Of a stretch of DNA of 64,000 bases, positions 1-14,034 are shown piece by piece (positions within the stretch are counted from its first letter, which is position 1; each line of letters begins with the position of its first letter). The notes under the pieces are model-generated. The model searched no databases, had not been told where the DNA came from, and saw only the letters and a list, made by a program, of their open reading frames with translations. Origin of the DNA: Mactra quadrangularis (lineage: Eukaryota > Mollusca > Bivalvia > Venerida > Mactridae). The position numbers and the translations under genes were made by a program. Where the stretch lies: positions 57,097,395 through 57,161,394 of the forward strand of contig CM046307.1 of the NCBI GenBank assembly GCA_025267735.1. Direction: 5' to 3'.

Positions 1-2610
1 TCAATCAATTTCAACATTGTCTAACAGACGTCATGCTGTGAATTCAAAAGAAATTTTTAATCCGCTGACATATGTTACGCGATATATTGGAGATAAGGTA
101 AATGATAGTAGATGACCGTTCAGGCGATCAAGTTCATATTACGCATTTAAATATTTTTTGTGCAAAATAGCGAGGTTTAGAATGCCGGTCTCATCATTTA
201 ATATAATCGCACAACCAGCGATATAAAGATATATATATTTTAATGTTTAATCAATTTTCATTCCATGATTTTTAAATGCGATTTTTAGATAAATTAATTG
301 TTATGCTTATTTTTCAAACTAATATTTACTGCACCCAACATTACGAAACAATTTGAGTAGTATTTTCTGCACAACATTGCTGTCACCTGATTTTCCTTTT
401 TTCATCTTTGGTTCCTTGAGAAAAAAACACGAGGTACACTATTTTCTTTTCAAAAAGGAAATTAAATAGCGTTTTCCGCACGAAGATTATATTTTTGGCA
501 AGTATCTGTCAAAATATGACGAAATCATAACTTTACGTAGTCTAAGTTATTTCTGCCGAGTTTTTTCAATCTTTTTCCACTTTCACTTGGTCATCATATA
601 GAAACAGAGACATAGATAACATGTATCTAATTCCCTGATAGAAATAAAAAAAACGCGCTTGCTCTTAACCAGTTTCAGACTCATTTAATGTAATGACGTA
701 TTCAATTTAATTTCTTTTTGAACCTTTTTTCACGCAAATAAAAAGTACATCACACAAAAACTACTTAATATCATGGAATTGTCGATGAATGCAATCAAAT
801 ATACAACATATAAGCCTAGTTATTAAACTGGTTTATATAAAATAAAAAAAATCATGTAGGAAATGTAATTATTAATAAAAAAAATGCAAATTTAATTTCA
901 AAATGTTTTTGCGACTGATTAATTGACAGGCGTGTATAAATTACAATCCATTGACTGTTACAACAGGTTTTAATCGATAGGACTACGATGACGTCACACA
1001 CGGTAGATAAGCGATGTTGTAATATCGGCTAAATTGATACAGGTTTAAATCAGAGTTAAATATCTCGATATACACATTGTTTACATGCGTTAAGCGTGAG
1101 TGTATGCTGAGATACAATAGAAATACGTAATATTTTGATGTTTAATCGTTTTTTGTGTCCAACGATAAATTTGACCTTTAACTATATTGTTAATTTTAAG
1201 CCCAAAGAGGGTAACAGATAAAATACTGCCTTGCGGCACCTCTTGTTCTTGTTCGTGGCTCTCTGATAACGTTGATTCTTCTTTAACTTGAAAATGAATT
1301 TTAGCTTAGAAACCTGTTTAGACACAAACATTATTTTTTCAAGAACCTGTGTGCATAGGTTCTGTTTAGGTCGCTATTACTATGTAAACTTTATATTGGT
1401 TCCTTTTCAAAGCAAATCTAGTCACTTCACGCGGGTATTTGTTCACCAAAATGTTATGTTTATGTCTTATAAGTTTTAATTGTCATTATGGTCCCTGTAT
1501 ACAAGTAGGTTTCTTGATCCTCGTTCCTACCAATATGTGTTCATGTATTTACATATTTTATTTCCTTGAATAATTATGTTAGAAGTTCCTTCAATTTTTT
1601 CTATAAGTCTTTTATATATTTGAATTTTGAGGGTCATTACATATCTGTATCATTATATATCACATTTATGTGCAATTTGTAACATGTTGGATATTGAGGA
1701 TGAATACAATTACTGGTCTGGCGTACTTCAACTATTCGTAGAATACAATTAAGCCTTGTTATCCTAATGGACCTAGCATGTTGAAATTTATTGAACTGAT
1801 CCAGTCTGGTCATAAAATATTTTATTAATGCCATTGTATAGTTATAGAAAATATTTGCACTGGAAACAGTATTAGTTATCCTTCTTGTTAGCTTATATTT
1901 GCGATATGTTTATAATACAAAAATGTCCATGAATTGTTATCTATACGAAAATCTTGATATTTTTTTTATTTCAGTATGTATTTATACATTAATATATGCT
2001 GTTGTAAAACAAAGTATTACTTCTATGCTATATGCTTATGTAATTAAAGTTCCATTCTGTTCTGTGTTATTTTGTTTCAACCTTTTAATTAACTGAGGAA
2101 AAATCAAATGGTTAGTGTGTAAGCTCTCTTTTCCATCGAAGTTTCATAAAACGAATTTTGTTTTTAATATTGATAAAGTTAATGAAACAATTTAACTTAG
2201 ACTGCGTGTTACAAATTAATATACAATGTACAATGTTGCAAAGTTTCAATAAAATAATTGAAAATGCATTTTTGTACATTTGTGGTTAAAATAAAGATAC
2301 ATATTGTACAAATATAGAAACACTTATTGATAGGTACTTTTACAAAAATATTTTTAGACTTATTATCTGCATGTACATGTTTATATAAACGACCGAAGGC
2401 TATAATTAAAATTGAAAGTTTAAATTTTTAAGTACAATACATAGTATGAAGTAGTTTTATTCTGATTGGTCATTGTTTCCTGTTTTCGCGTAAAGCAGTG
2501 ACATGACAGCCATGCAGAGCGTTGTAAATCTCGTGTAATAATGTGAAATTGTGATAAAAGGTGCAATGTTTATTGATTGACTTGATGCGACTGTGATTTT
2601 ATATATTACA
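1..2610. other. AT-rich stretch, no gene seen
   Basis: Only short chance open frames (65 codons or fewer) occur on either strand. There are many A and T runs and scattered ACATGTA words. I see no tandem array, SINE head or paired inverted termini. The only discrete motif is the CRE-like octamer listed separately. Confidence 0.6.
989..996. promoter_or_regulatory. CRE-like palindrome TGACGTCA
   Basis: This is a perfect 8-bp cAMP-response/bZIP palindrome. Identical octamers lie at 18683-18690 and 29224-29231. About one copy is expected by chance in a window of this size and composition, so function is unproven and no promoter can be assigned. Confidence 0.2.
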
Positions 2611-2661
2611 ATTAATAATATTATCATTATCATGATTATTATCATTATTATCATTAATAAT
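2611..2661. repeat. (ATT/ATC)n microsatellite
   Basis: Imperfect run of ATTATC and ATTATT triplet units of about 50 bp. It begins and ends with ATTAATAAT-type sequence, so it is partly self-complementary. Confidence 0.75.
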
Positions 2662-4472
2662 GAAGTGAATGTATTAATTTAATTATCAGTTTGACAAATT
2701 TGCATGTTCAAGCAATGATATCAAAGATATTTCATTAACAATTCCATTTAATTTGAGGTCTTAAAATATCTAAAAAGTATGATGCGTGGTTCGTATGTAG
2801 AAGTTCTTAAAGAATTTGAAAATACAAGTCTTAAATCTGGGTATAAACGCGTTACGCAAAATCTAGGCTCGAATATTTACAAGCCAACATCACTACAAGG
2901 CAGATTTATAACTTTTTAAGAATTTATTTCTTAAAACAATAATTATTACATTTGAATATGTTTATAAAAATGTATCAGATTATATTTTTTAAGTCGGATG
3001 TAAATGTATATGTACGTAAATTGTATTTATTCGGATAATGAGTATTGCTCAAACCCTGTAATAAAGTATCTGTTCTGTTAAAATTACAAAACATATAACC
3101 AAATCATTGAGCGAGTGGCTTCAGTGTGCTTCTATTAATGGTGTCAAATGCACTCAATAGGGCAGGCTAATCTGTCAACGTCATATGCTTAAGAATGCTC
3201 ACCTCATGGAAATAAGATATCTATGTTCAAAGACAGTTCGACCAAAAATATATCGAACAGGATGAGCGACTATGATTCTTAGAAAATTTAAAAATTAAAG
3301 ACAAAGCATCTAGCGTAGGCCTTTTCCCGGCCATTTTCCCCCCGAAATTTATAAATTCTATGGCGCATTTTTTTTAAATTTCAAAACCAACCAAGAATAC
3401 AGCTCATTTTCACTTTCACTCAGCAGATACTGTTATGGAATCCAATTTCAAGATTATTTCGTCTGGTGTCCAAGACCGGATATCAAGTTTTAATATTTAA
3501 TCATATAATTAGTTAATCCGAGGGGAAACAAGCACATGTTCTCTGATAACAAGTCAAGTTTTTATTTCTCTGAATATTGCTGATGAAATTGATGAGGGCG
3601 AGGTTATGATATTGTGTTTTCTGTGTTCTAAATAGAGTTTTGAAATGATGAGAAACTAAAGTATGGGGAATAAAGAACATGTAGTTTAAATGGATGCCAT
3701 AGAGGACGTCGAATTTTGGGGCTGTGCTCGATTTACATGAGTATAACGCCATGACACCATTTTTAGACGGACCGATTTGTTTTGAACCCAGAATCGTTTT
3801 TTTCAACTTAGGTTGAAAAACATCCTCAACTTTTCGATAAATATGAGAAAACTCTCTAAACATTACGGGTACTGCTCGCCATGCGTTCAGAGTACAGAGT
3901 GCAGACTGTCATTTCTTCTTATGCAGAATTTTATAGAGTATTATTATTTAATTTTAATCTGATAATATACCAATCAACAATACACACTGCCCCCCTCAAA
4001 AAAGTGCCCCTCCCCCACACATTCACAATTTATATTGTACTAAATACAAATTCAAACAGTTGTGAAAGCAGTTTATTGATAATTGATTTTTAATTTTGCT
4101 TTTTGAAATCAGTACATTTTTTCTGATGGATATAAAATTAAAAAAAATATTAATATTGTTTCATTGAAATACGTTTACTTGCTTCGGAGGCTGATGAAAA
4201 CTTTTGCTGCGACTCAAATAATAAACTTACCAGTTGAAATTCTGTTTGTTTTGCATGAATAATGAAAACAAATGATACAATAATTCTTCAAACTTGATCT
4301 TGGAGGTTGAAGCCGTTCATTTAATTGTAATATAAAGGATCTTTTTATAGGGCAGTGTAGTTATTCATATAAAACAAGCCATGTTGTTAGAAACTGTTTG
4401 ATAATTTTAGTAACCTAATAAGGCTTATATATACTCTCACGTATTACTAATGTTAATTAAAATATAAAAGTA
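2662..4472. other. AT-rich stretch with one ATG-started ORF
   Basis: No repeat family was recognised. A C-rich patch near 3330-3350 and another near 3990-4015 stand out from the AT-rich background. The only open frame of note is the minus-strand one at 3513-3863. Confidence 0.5.
3513..3863 (-). CDS. unrecognised 116-codon ORF, probably chance
   Basis: This frame starts at a true ATG (3863, minus strand) and ends at TAA. The first half is basic (Lys/Arg-rich). The C-terminal part has three cysteines in the last ten residues. I recognise no domain, signal peptide or membrane segment. A frame of this length is within what chance gives in 64 kb at this base composition. No splice-like flanks or neighbouring coding sequence support it. 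It could be a degraded exon or retrogene, but I would not count it as a gene without transcript evidence. Confidence 0.12.
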   Translation of the reverse strand: MFREFSHIYRKVEDVFQPKLKKTILGSKQIGPSKNGVMALYSCKSSTAPKFDVLYGIHLNYMFFIPHTLVSHHFKTLFRTQKTQYHNLALINFISNIQRNKNLTCYQRTCACFPSD

Positions 4473-4494
4473 TTGTTCTGTTCTGTTTTGTTTT
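4473..4494 (+). repeat. short TTCTG-type tract
   Basis: TGTTCTGTTCTGTTTTGTTT follows an A-rich segment. It is one of six loci in the window with the GTTCTGTTC word; two of the others directly follow AATAAAG, which suggests a retroposon tail. Confidence 0.5.
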
Positions 4495-7400
4495 GATAAT
4501 TTTAGTAATTTCTTATGCTTATAGTCTTTGATTACTCCTTTGAAGTGTGGCTTATGTACATTCTATTAAAATGTATAATATATGTTTTATATTCATGTTG
4601 TACGAAGAGACTTAGACTTATCAATTTAAAAGAAAAAACAACTCAAATTTTTACAATTTGACAATTTACAAATGGCACATTGAGGGCTATCGAAAAAAGG
4701 AATGTGAGTAGGATTCATTACTATCAAATTTACTTCACAAGAAATTAATTGAAAACTGATTGATAACCTCCTTACAAACAAAAATTTTATTTTTTTCTGG
4801 AAGAAATTGACCTTTAATGAATGTTATTATCTGATGCTACATAAATCGACAATATCATATCTAATAATAATTCGCCAAAAATATGCCAAATTTTAAATTG
4901 TAAGACTTCTCCTCCTAACGAACTGTCGAGTGTCGATATACTATTGCGTTGAGCAACCGAGTTTGTAAAGCAAATTCCATGTTATATGATACATTTCATA
5001 TTCAAATGATATACCCGTATCTTTGTTCGTTTGAAGAAGCAAGATTACGTGAATTATACGTCTTAAATTTCATAAAGATAATGCATCTTTTATACAGAAT
5101 ATAAAATATAATAGTTAAGAAATTAATGTTTGATATTCCAAGTTTCAAAGGAAACGTGCCGCGATGATCCTAGATTCATTTATAATGTTTCAATGAAGCA
5201 TCCTATGACTAACGTAGCTTTAATAATAATAATGACCGTCACGTTATATAATTGTATAAAAAGACACAAGCTGTGCATTTTTCATTTTTCATTACACTTT
5301 GCAGTAAAGACTTCATGCATCATTTTAAAGACACGGAAAATTTATTAGTTGCATTAGTCCGACTCATAAAGTAAATATTATTATAATGGGGCATAATTTG
5401 TTACTAGAAAGAGAAAGTAATTATTTGTATAAAAAAGAAACGTAATTAACACATGGGGCATTGATAAATGTACAATTGTTATATCTTTCATTAATAAACT
5501 CTTGTTGTTTTTTTGTTGCTTTTTTTGCTTGGGTAAATATTGTGGCTGCAAAAAACACTGGAGCACAGGTGCTTCGTTTACTCATACATTGTCCAAGATT
5601 TAATTATGTAATATTATAATTTGTCATAGTTTGAGTTGATAAATGCTTGTAATTTTTGATTTGAAAGGTTTTTTTATGGAGAAGTATTTATTTCAACATT
5701 TGACCTATCATACTTGGGGCAGGTATTTGAACATGATTTAGAACTGCGGGTCAAAGAAAATTTTAAGGAATTTGTTTTGGGGATTGAAACATTGTATGCT
5801 GATAAATGAATAATACTCACAAGTTAAGGAAAACGTTTTAAGCCTTTGATTTGAATATTACAATAAAGACCCACTAGAAAATCGATGGTATTAATTAATA
5901 ACGAAATGGTCTTAACATTGATACTTATATAAGGAACTATATCTTCTCAAATTTAACATTTGGGACTTGAAAATCGTCAAAAAAATCTCATGATAATGCA
6001 AAACTCTAGATCGTCTTTATAACGAGACATTTTCGTGGTGATTAGAGTTATTGTGCTATTAAAATCGATTCCACTCTCAGGATCTTGTTTAAATACTTAG
6101 AAACGATTGGTCAATCGAGACGACTTATTAGGCCTCACTAAAGTCAATGGAAGCCGTACCTAGAGGCGATGCGTGATTTTCGTATCGATCTTTTTTATGA
6201 ACAAATAACAAATCATACGTTCTTGAAGAAGCACATGTAAGAAGATCTTTTTTGGTTGATATAAAAAGCGATATCTGTTTTGCTAAATGGAAAGATTGAT
6301 GTGGCTATTAGACTAGAATTAAACTTTGTTTCCAACTCGGCGATGATTTGTGGCTAATATCAAGATTTTCTTAATGAAACTTCGCGCTAAAATAAGATTT
6401 CTTCATTTCAGGATAATTATGGCAAGTACTTAATAAAAATACTGTGGTAAATAAAGTGGGTGTTGAAAGAACCTGTCACAAATTATGAGGAAATCTAGTA
6501 ATGCGGTCCAGACGGATGACACGAAACAAATGGACATTCGCATGATGTTTGTTACCCGCCCTTTTAGGTTGTCCAGACGCATGATTGTTTACATTGATCA
6601 AGCGTTTGGCGGAGAAAGACTTTTTGAACCTGAGACGCCCAAGTCTTGAAACATTTCATGAAAAAGTCAGTATAAATATACTTAAGAAGGAGTAAACGGT
6701 TAATAAATACACTCAGCAGTCTACAAGGTGATTAATACTCATAATTAAGACGTCTCCTTTAGAATTAATGACCGATTTGGGACTCTTATACTAATGATAG
6801 CTTCCTAGATGCTTTTGTGTAAGTATTTTCGGCTTTAAACACAATTTCTGCCGCAAAAATTCGGGTGATACATGAAAAAGATTTTTTTCAATTCAACACA
6901 AAAATAAAAGTTAAAAAGCCATTTTTCCTGTAATTTGACGGGATGAAAAAAGGTCTAGTGTCACATATTGCATTAGCTTAGACAATTGCATGCGTTACTC
7001 GTACAAGAAATTAAGTTAACGTAGAACTTATAAGATTATTTTGAACATTGCTATCTTAAGACAAAGTATACACCGTCGAACGCTGCTTGAAATATCAGGA
7101 CGGTTCCAATATTACAAAAAAAACTTACTTTCCGAGGTGTGACACTGTCGTCGGAAATATAGATATAGGCTGCGATGAACGATGGTCTGAGATATTTCTG
7201 CGAAATTAGATACGAGTTGCGTAGTAAGAGAATCACACTAGCTAGTTAAAACTCCGCATTGATCTTGAATAAACGGTAACATTCTTTTTACAATGTTCAA
7301 TCTTTTAGAGAGAGAAAACGATAGATAGAAAAAATACAGATTACATAACATAACAATACTGAAATGTTCATGGGTTTTGTTGACAGAAAGAGGGAGAGAA

Positions 7401-8140
7401 AACGAAAGAGAAAATGAAGTTTTTTTAGTAAGATAGAAAATGTACAATATTATATGTTTTGGTGTTTTAACTGCATTGAATTCATTTAATGTGTTACATG
7501 CATTTCAATTAAAGCTGATATTTAGTATGCACCAAACAAAAACAAAAAAACATGTTTGTTTCGGAAACATTTTTGTACGGGTATTTGATGTCATTTTCCA
7601 TTAAAAACGTTAGCTCCGAAACCTTGTCATTAAATACAGTGCATAGTTATGTATGTGTTGTTTGAAATTGCTTTGTGCATGTAATATATTTTCTCTCCAA
7701 CAATAAAAAACAACAAAAATACTCATTAAACATTAGAATCTTTCACTTCATAAAATACCTGTATGTGAACCACATTTGTGGCTACCAAAACATAGATATT
7801 AACACAAGTAAAACATAAAAAAATGCGCTTGACTCAATAACTTTTGTATACAACTTTGACCTCACTCGTAACAATGGTCAACGCTATTTTCCCAAGACCG
7901 TGGGAATTTCGTAGATTTGTGGGCGGAGTTAAGAATAATTCGCACTGTATATTGACCTCTCCACTTTATAGCGGTCAACAGTGCCGGGGGCATATGAGCA
8001 GCGATTAATGATCTGACTGTTAGTAAACTTAACTTTATCTTGAATTTTAAATACTTTGTTCACACGGAAAGAATTACTTCCTCGATAAACGAAGACGGTT
8101 ATTGAGATGAAATAATTTCTGTACAATGTAGCATCGTAGT
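4495..8140. other. AT-rich stretch with one MITE copy
   Basis: Apart from the MITE at 5902-6035, I see no gene or array here. GAGAGAAAACGA-type purine-rich runs lie at 7310-7325 and 7390-7405. Open frames are short. Confidence 0.5.
5902..6035 (+). mobile_element. MITE family M2, degraded copy
   Basis: It contains the M2 core seen in four places: a GGTCTTA start, then TTCTCAAATTTAACATTTGG, GGACTTGAAAATCGTCAA and a CTCATGATAATGCA segment. Relatives lie at 8141-8285, 23836-23971 and 54812-54942. The termini have decayed and no transposase is present. Confidence 0.5.
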
Positions 8141-8285
8141 AGCCCCAGAAAGGCCCACTATTAGGACCATCAAAATCAATGGTCTTAAAATAGAGATATT
8201 TGCTTCTTAAATTAAGCATTTGGGTATTAAACAATCGTCAACGTTCACATGATTTTGCAATTACATGTACCAAAGTGGGTTTCAA
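8141..8285 (+). mobile_element. MITE family M2, degraded copy
   Basis: It shares the M2 core: GGTCTTAAAATAGAG, CTTCTTAAATTAAGCATTTG, a CGTCAA word, and CACATGATTTTGCAATTACA followed by CAAAGTGG. The overlapping 101-codon minus-strand frame (7929-8234) runs into this repeat, which weakens any coding claim for it. Confidence 0.5.
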
Positions 8286-8399
8286 AGCGAACTATTACTG
8301 CATTGTTAATTTTGTTTTATAATACAAATAATAATTTTTATCTAATGAATGTATTTGACTATGATTGAAAATGTCCTTTAAAAACTATTTTAAAGAAAA

Positions 8400-8693
8400 A
8401 AATATGGAAATAAAAATGTTGTTGATGATGATTATTATTTTTGTTATATGTGTTTATTAGTTTTACCATTTGTAAATTACTGCAAAAAAACTTCCTCAAG
8501 AAATAACTATATTTATTTGTGTATCTCGATGGTTTTCATTCAGATTTTGTTCCTATTGTTCTTTTATTTCAACGCAACATTTTATTTGCATATTTATAAT
8601 ATTGAAACTATCATGCACTCGTGTATATTAGCTAGAGCCATATGAAATATGAGTTTAATAAAGTTCTGTTCAGTTCTGTTCAGTTCTGTTACA
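8400..8693 (+). mobile_element. probable retroposon 3' end with TTCTG tail
   Basis: The segment ends TTTAATAAAG and then three GTTCTGTTC-like units. The reverse complement of 27059-27092 has the same AATAAAGTTCTGTTC junction. A polyadenylation-like AATAAA running straight into a pentanucleotide tail is typical of non-LTR retroposon 3' ends. No coding part is recognisable upstream, so the family and 5' limit are uncertain. Confidence 0.35.
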
Positions 8694-10204
8694 CACAGGA
8701 ATTAAAATACTATATAAGGTTCTTGCTCAAATAATAAAATTACTTGATTTCATTTGGGAATTTTTAAATGATATATAAAAAACCCAAATAATACAAAACA
8801 ATATAACTATGAATTGAAAGTTTACACTAATGATACGCCAGGAACGTTATATATATCTTAAAGAGTAAGTACAGAATTTAGCGCAATATATTTTATAACA
8901 AGTTTAACTGAACAAGTTTTAATTAAAGATTGTATAATTTATGATAGAATTTTAATGTTAAGGCAATCTCTATTTTAGTTAGTCCAGGCAGTTAACTGTA
9001 ACTATTATCATATAAAATACTAAAATTATCATTTGGACCATGTTTCAACCTTAAAAATTATGCCACACTCTTTGTAAAAGGCGACATGAAAGATCACAAA
9101 AATAACTGAAAATCATACACATAATCCAAAATATAATAATGCAACAAAACAAAACTTAAAATAGGCTAAATCGGAATAATAATAACATCCACGAAAATAC
9201 ATGTACAAATGTATCTAGAAAACGGAGAGTCATTTATTTTTAATATTGTTGTCATTACGGCTGAGATCATCGGTTAATAATGGCCCTTTCTCATATAATG
9301 GGGACCCAACCATGACGAGTTCAACTCACATTTTACACAGCAGCTGACGTTTATATGTAATAAACTAAAAATGTTCAAAGATCAATTGATTAAAATCAGA
9401 TTTTAGTGATTTTTGATAATTAAACTTTTTTACAGTAATAATTAAAACATGTTCATTTCGAATAAAACTGAGATGAAACCAAGCGTGAACTATCGAACGA
9501 AAATTAATCACCGTTCTCCGTAATTTACATCATAAAAATAGTTTACAGCTTTGTTTTTATGGTTTAAAAACAATTTTAATCAATATTTGAAATTAATTAC
9601 AACGAAATAGAATGTTGCTCAAAATAGAGAGCACGGAGATATGAAAAATAAAATAAAATTAGAAATAGCTGTTTAAAAGGAAACATTTGTAAACAGTTAA
9701 AAGGGGAACAAGATGAAATATAATACATGTGTGTAAATAAACAGACAAGAATACCACGGCATTAAGCAAACATTTTTAATGTGAGAGGAAAATCAACCTG
9801 AATTGTTCATACCAAAACAATATCATAAGCATACATTTTATATGTGGAAAATCTTGACATGAGAAATAATTCTACGGTAGCAAAATAATTAAAACAGTTA
9901 CTAATTAGTCATAAACGTTGCTGAGTCAAAATTCAAAACGCTCCTTAAAGTGACGCAGCTTTTATTGTGAAAAATAGTTTACTAAAATAGTAGAAAAATA
10001 TTGGCTAGGTTGCAATAAACATGCAGCCTTTCAGTACCATATTCTTTCATCATTGCGACGTTTGACAGCGGCATAGTAATACGCTATCAAACACAAAGAC
10101 TGGAAAAAATGCGCTATTTCCTTAAAAACAAACAAGACGCGAAAAATGACCAAAATGTTGGCTTTTAAAAATTTGCATTTAAAAGATAAAAGCAATATAA
10201 TCAT

Positions 10205-10258
10205 TTACCATCCATCCATTTGCCAAGCCATCCATCCATACATCCGCACAGCCGCACA
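10205..10258 (+). repeat. short (CATC)n-like tract
   Basis: CCATCCATCCAT units recur twice with interruptions, followed by CCGCACAGCCGCACA. It is a small, imperfect microsatellite. Confidence 0.5.
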
Positions 10259-11417
10259 TTTATATGTCTATTCTCAATAGAACACACTCGAACTCTCTAA
10301 GCATTAACAATCTTTATTCCATGCACTTGCCAGACTTATTTGCCGAAACTCATTTAAATACGATCCGCCCATTGATTAAAGCATTGATATTCATGAGTAC
10401 TGTAATCACGCCTACTGCGACATTGGATAAAGGGAATGTACTCTCAAAAAGTTGATGGTCGTCTGCGGAAAAGTTGTCTCCCCTGTTTAAGCTTAGCGCA
10501 ATGTTTTTGGTAACTTGTTCATATAGCGATTGCACGTTTATGGTAGTACATTACAATACATAATGTTAACTACATGTAATTGGAACATAATAAACTGGTT
10601 TTAGCAAAAGATTTGCCAGTTGATGTATAAATTGATTGTAGCGATACGAACAGAAATATATTATGCTCAGCGTTTAGTAATGAGCATTTCTTTAATAAAA
10701 ATGCGAGTACAAGTATTTGCCAAGCACAATATTTACTTAATTTGGTGAACATGGGAGTATGTTTTATTTTCCACGTACGCTAAGAATTGTTTGATATAGC
10801 TTAAATTGTTTCAAAAGCACTTTGTTGTTGAAAAACTGAAATCGTAATTTAGTTCTGAAACTTGACTGATCAGATGAAAGTTGGAACTTATTGCATTGAA
10901 AAGAAGTGTTTATATAAAGACTGAATCGTGACTTTTTTTATAGATATGGACTGGTGATATCTTGTTTTTTTTCTATGAAAATTCTTATATTTCACTGAAA
11001 TGTGACGCTATTGAAATATAGACATATCTTATTATTTTCCAGCACACGTACGATGTATAATAAAATATAATTACTAATAAGATATAATAATTTTGGAACA
11101 AGATACGAAACGTAGTAAACATATTTTTAATTCTTCAAGAAGAGCACTTAAACAAGATAATATTGCATAATTCAGCACTGAAAAAATCACACGCGAAAAA
11201 AAGCAACAATTAAAACGTTTTCAGTGCATTCATATTAAATTTATTTTTTTATTAATCATGAAACTCAACATTTTCTCGTATGAACACGTGACACGGTACG
11301 GAATGAGTCATTTTTCCGCGTCGAAGATGATAACGATGTAGTCGGTAGTCGTAAGTGACAGTGAGTACGGGTTGTTCTAATGAGAAAGGAACATGATACA
11401 TTAAGCTCATTAGTGAC

Positions 11418-11430
11418 CCACCAGGGGGCG
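11418..11430 (+). promoter_or_regulatory. CTCF-like core CCACCAGGGGGCG
   Basis: All 13 positions match the metazoan CTCF core consensus CCASYAGRKGGCR. Runs of G this long are rare in this AT-rich region. A weaker match in the same orientation lies at 40630-40642. Binding is inferred only from the motif. Confidence 0.35.
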
Positions 11431-13404
11431 TTGTTTATAAATGATGTAGGTAACCTCACATCAATAGAGAACCCCATATCAAGTAAGTACCACAAAATGA
11501 ACAAAAACACTTAAAATGTTATGAAACAAATCGAAATTCACAACCGACTTTGTGGTATGCATCGAAATCAGACGTCACAAGGTCAAGACTAAAGCGCGTT
11601 CCTTATTCCGCAATGACTAACGGGCAAGAAAACAAAGAGGATGGGTAAAAGAGACCGTTGAAGGGGAAATTTGTCACAGATTGTTTTACATTGAAATTAG
11701 ACTCTTAATTTATTTACTCAAAAAGATGAAGGATATTTTTTTCAACTGTATGCTTCGATACAAGATAATCGCGTAAAATCTCGCAGAAAACCGCGAGAGT
11801 TTGTCTTGTAGCCACCACTAATCTCATATTTGTCACTGACAGTGTTAAGTTGTGGTAAATAAGAGTATAAAGTATAACATGTCATATATATATCATATAT
11901 GATTTATTTCTTGACAAATGTTAGAAATAATTTAATGACACAACGTATAAAACGGTATGTTGTCTTCATTCATGAAATTCAGATATCAAAATGGACGGGC
12001 TGGTTTACCGAATAGGGATTTTGAGTGAATTGTAAAAAAACACATGAAATAACTCACACCTTGTGTGGTCTTGTTATCATATAGCTTTGCCATGACTGTA
12101 TTAAAATAAACATAATTGCATCACTGAATTTTCTTTAGACATTGACAAAAAAGAGACAGCCCTCAGTGATGAAGTGATTTACTATGCTCGCACCTAGCAC
12201 TCTCCTCCAGTTAAAAGTTTTATTTTAATATAATTCATTTTAACCAATACCGTATCATAACCACGAACCGGTTAAGATAGTTTTAATGTAGAATCATGTC
12301 TAACTAATAAGCCCAACTTTTTACTGCTAAATTAGCATTTAGGAGATAACTTGACATATCATTGGCAATGACAAAAACACATTTTAGCAGATTAGAAACT
12401 ATTTTGATATAAATAATATCAGGACTTTTTCAACGTTTGACTCAATTTAGACTAAAATCATCTCTTTAAGTGATGAAGAGTATATTGAATTTAAAACACT
12501 ACCAACTCATAGCTAATATATTTTTCTTATAGTTTATTAACAACGTTTCGCCATTCAAGGCTTCCTCATGTATAAACAACAGAGGGGGAAAGATGATGAA
12601 GGGATGAAGAGTCACATCCTGGGGTCTGCAGATAATGCATCCTCATGGAGCGGACGGACCCTCACTAAAATCAAGCAAACAAAAACCAATAACTGATGGG
12701 CATTTCAAGAGCATGTTCGTCAATTGTGCTTCTCGCAAATTCTGTATCCACTACATAAAAAGTACGACGAGTTTAAGACTTAAGACTAGGCAGAGATAAC
12801 GATTTTATGGTGGGAGTAAAATTGAAAACCTATTAGTTCGAAGTCTCAACGAAAACAGTGAGAAAAACATGAACAAGCACAATGAACTATCGATTGACTG
12901 TGTGTGTTAGACTGACAAGAAGGAGCCTGTTTTAGCTGAAACATTTCTATGGACCAAAACAAAACTTGTCCAACAAGAGTTTAATTTCGTTTAAAAACCA
13001 TCATTGTTATTGTATGAACCGTATTTGCATTGGTTTAGATAGGGCCCTTTGCTTTTTGCAAAATCATTTAATTTTTGACGATTCTTTAGTTCCAAAATGC
13101 TTAACAGAGAAGAAAATGGTCCCTATGTTAAGAAAATTCCTTTATCAAGAGCATCGATTTTGGTGGTCCTTATGATTCAATTGATTCAATAGCGAAGAGG
13201 CATCGGACTGGTAAATACTTCAAAACTTCGAAAAACGCGATTTCAAAAATCATAAAATGACAAATTTTGAAGAAAAATGTCTTTGTGGTAATATCCACCC
13301 GTAGAGATAATCAATTTGAGTTAAATTGCCATAGTTGACGTCTGTATATAGGTTTTTTATGTCTTGTGTTATTATGGTTCTTTGCCCAGCAAATATAGTT
13401 AAAC

Positions 13405-13430
13405 ACACACATATATATACATATATATTA
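13405..13430. repeat. (CA)n/(TA)n microsatellite
   Basis: ACACACACATATATATACATATATAT-type alternating purine-pyrimidine DNA of about 26 bp. Confidence 0.7.
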
Positions 13431-13434
13431 TGCA

Positions 13435-13512
13435 CAGTAAATTCTCATCATTTCGACTTCGTTGGGACCGTCGAAAAATGTTCGAGATAATGAATATTCG
13501 AGATTAAACTAA
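13435..13512 (+). mobile_element. hAT-like MITE terminus
   Basis: The sequence runs CAGTAAATTCTCATCATTTC, then TTGGGACCGTCGAAAAATG, then TTCGAGATAATGAATATTCG. This resembles the ends of a common invertebrate non-autonomous DNA transposon type. I cannot find the matching inverted end downstream, so this is probably a solitary or truncated end. Confidence 0.4.
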
Positions 13513-14034
13513 AATTAATTTTTAATTGTTTCATACTCATTTTAAGAAGTAAATATCAGGTATCATTCTACGTACTTAGCGTCTCTGTCAAATGAATGTC
13601 AACACGATGTGTTATTTCTTCACATTAACTATTCACTAATTGTTGAACAACATCATGTGAACAACACCACTGGTTTCTAAAGTGTTACCCATGACAAAAT
13701 TGTTGTAACTGAAAGATGCGGGTAGCTGTTAGATTGGTTCTCATATTAACGATGTAACAAACTCACACTTTTACAATTTATTTAGTCACTTTAAGTCTTT
13801 AATTTTGTCTCATAATAATCTCACTACTGAGTGTCACAAACTTTATTAAGACATTTAAAACATTGACTAATTTGTGTCGCCCGCATATGGGACACGTTGA
13901 AGTGACGAGCTCGGCAAAGGCGAATGTTTGATTTGTTGGGCCCGTACAATTTAGATGTTAGTCTAAGAGTCGATCTTGTATAACGAGTAAATTTCAAGGA
14001 ATGTATACGATTGCACTGCAAAAGGGGATTCTAG
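13513..14034. other. unassigned stretch before the C/G-rich MITE
   Basis: The minus frame at 13824-14021 (65 codons, TTG start) contains CFKCLNKVC near its end but matches nothing I recognise. On the minus strand a TTAATAAAG signal at about 13840-13850 hints at a retroposon or transcript 3' end. Confidence 0.3.

Larger units (their letters stand above)
8694..13404. other. long AT-rich stretch, no gene recognised
   Basis: Nearly 5 kb holds only short open frames. Features seen are a (CATC)n patch at 10205-10258 and a CTCF-like motif at 11418-11430. No SINE, TIR element or tandem array is evident. The 81-codon minus frame at 11265-11510 has no recognisable product. Confidence 0.5.

Noticed and set aside
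7929..8234. 101-codon minus ORF with protein-like composition
   Set aside because: It runs into an M2 MITE copy and its length is within chance expectation; no domain recognised.
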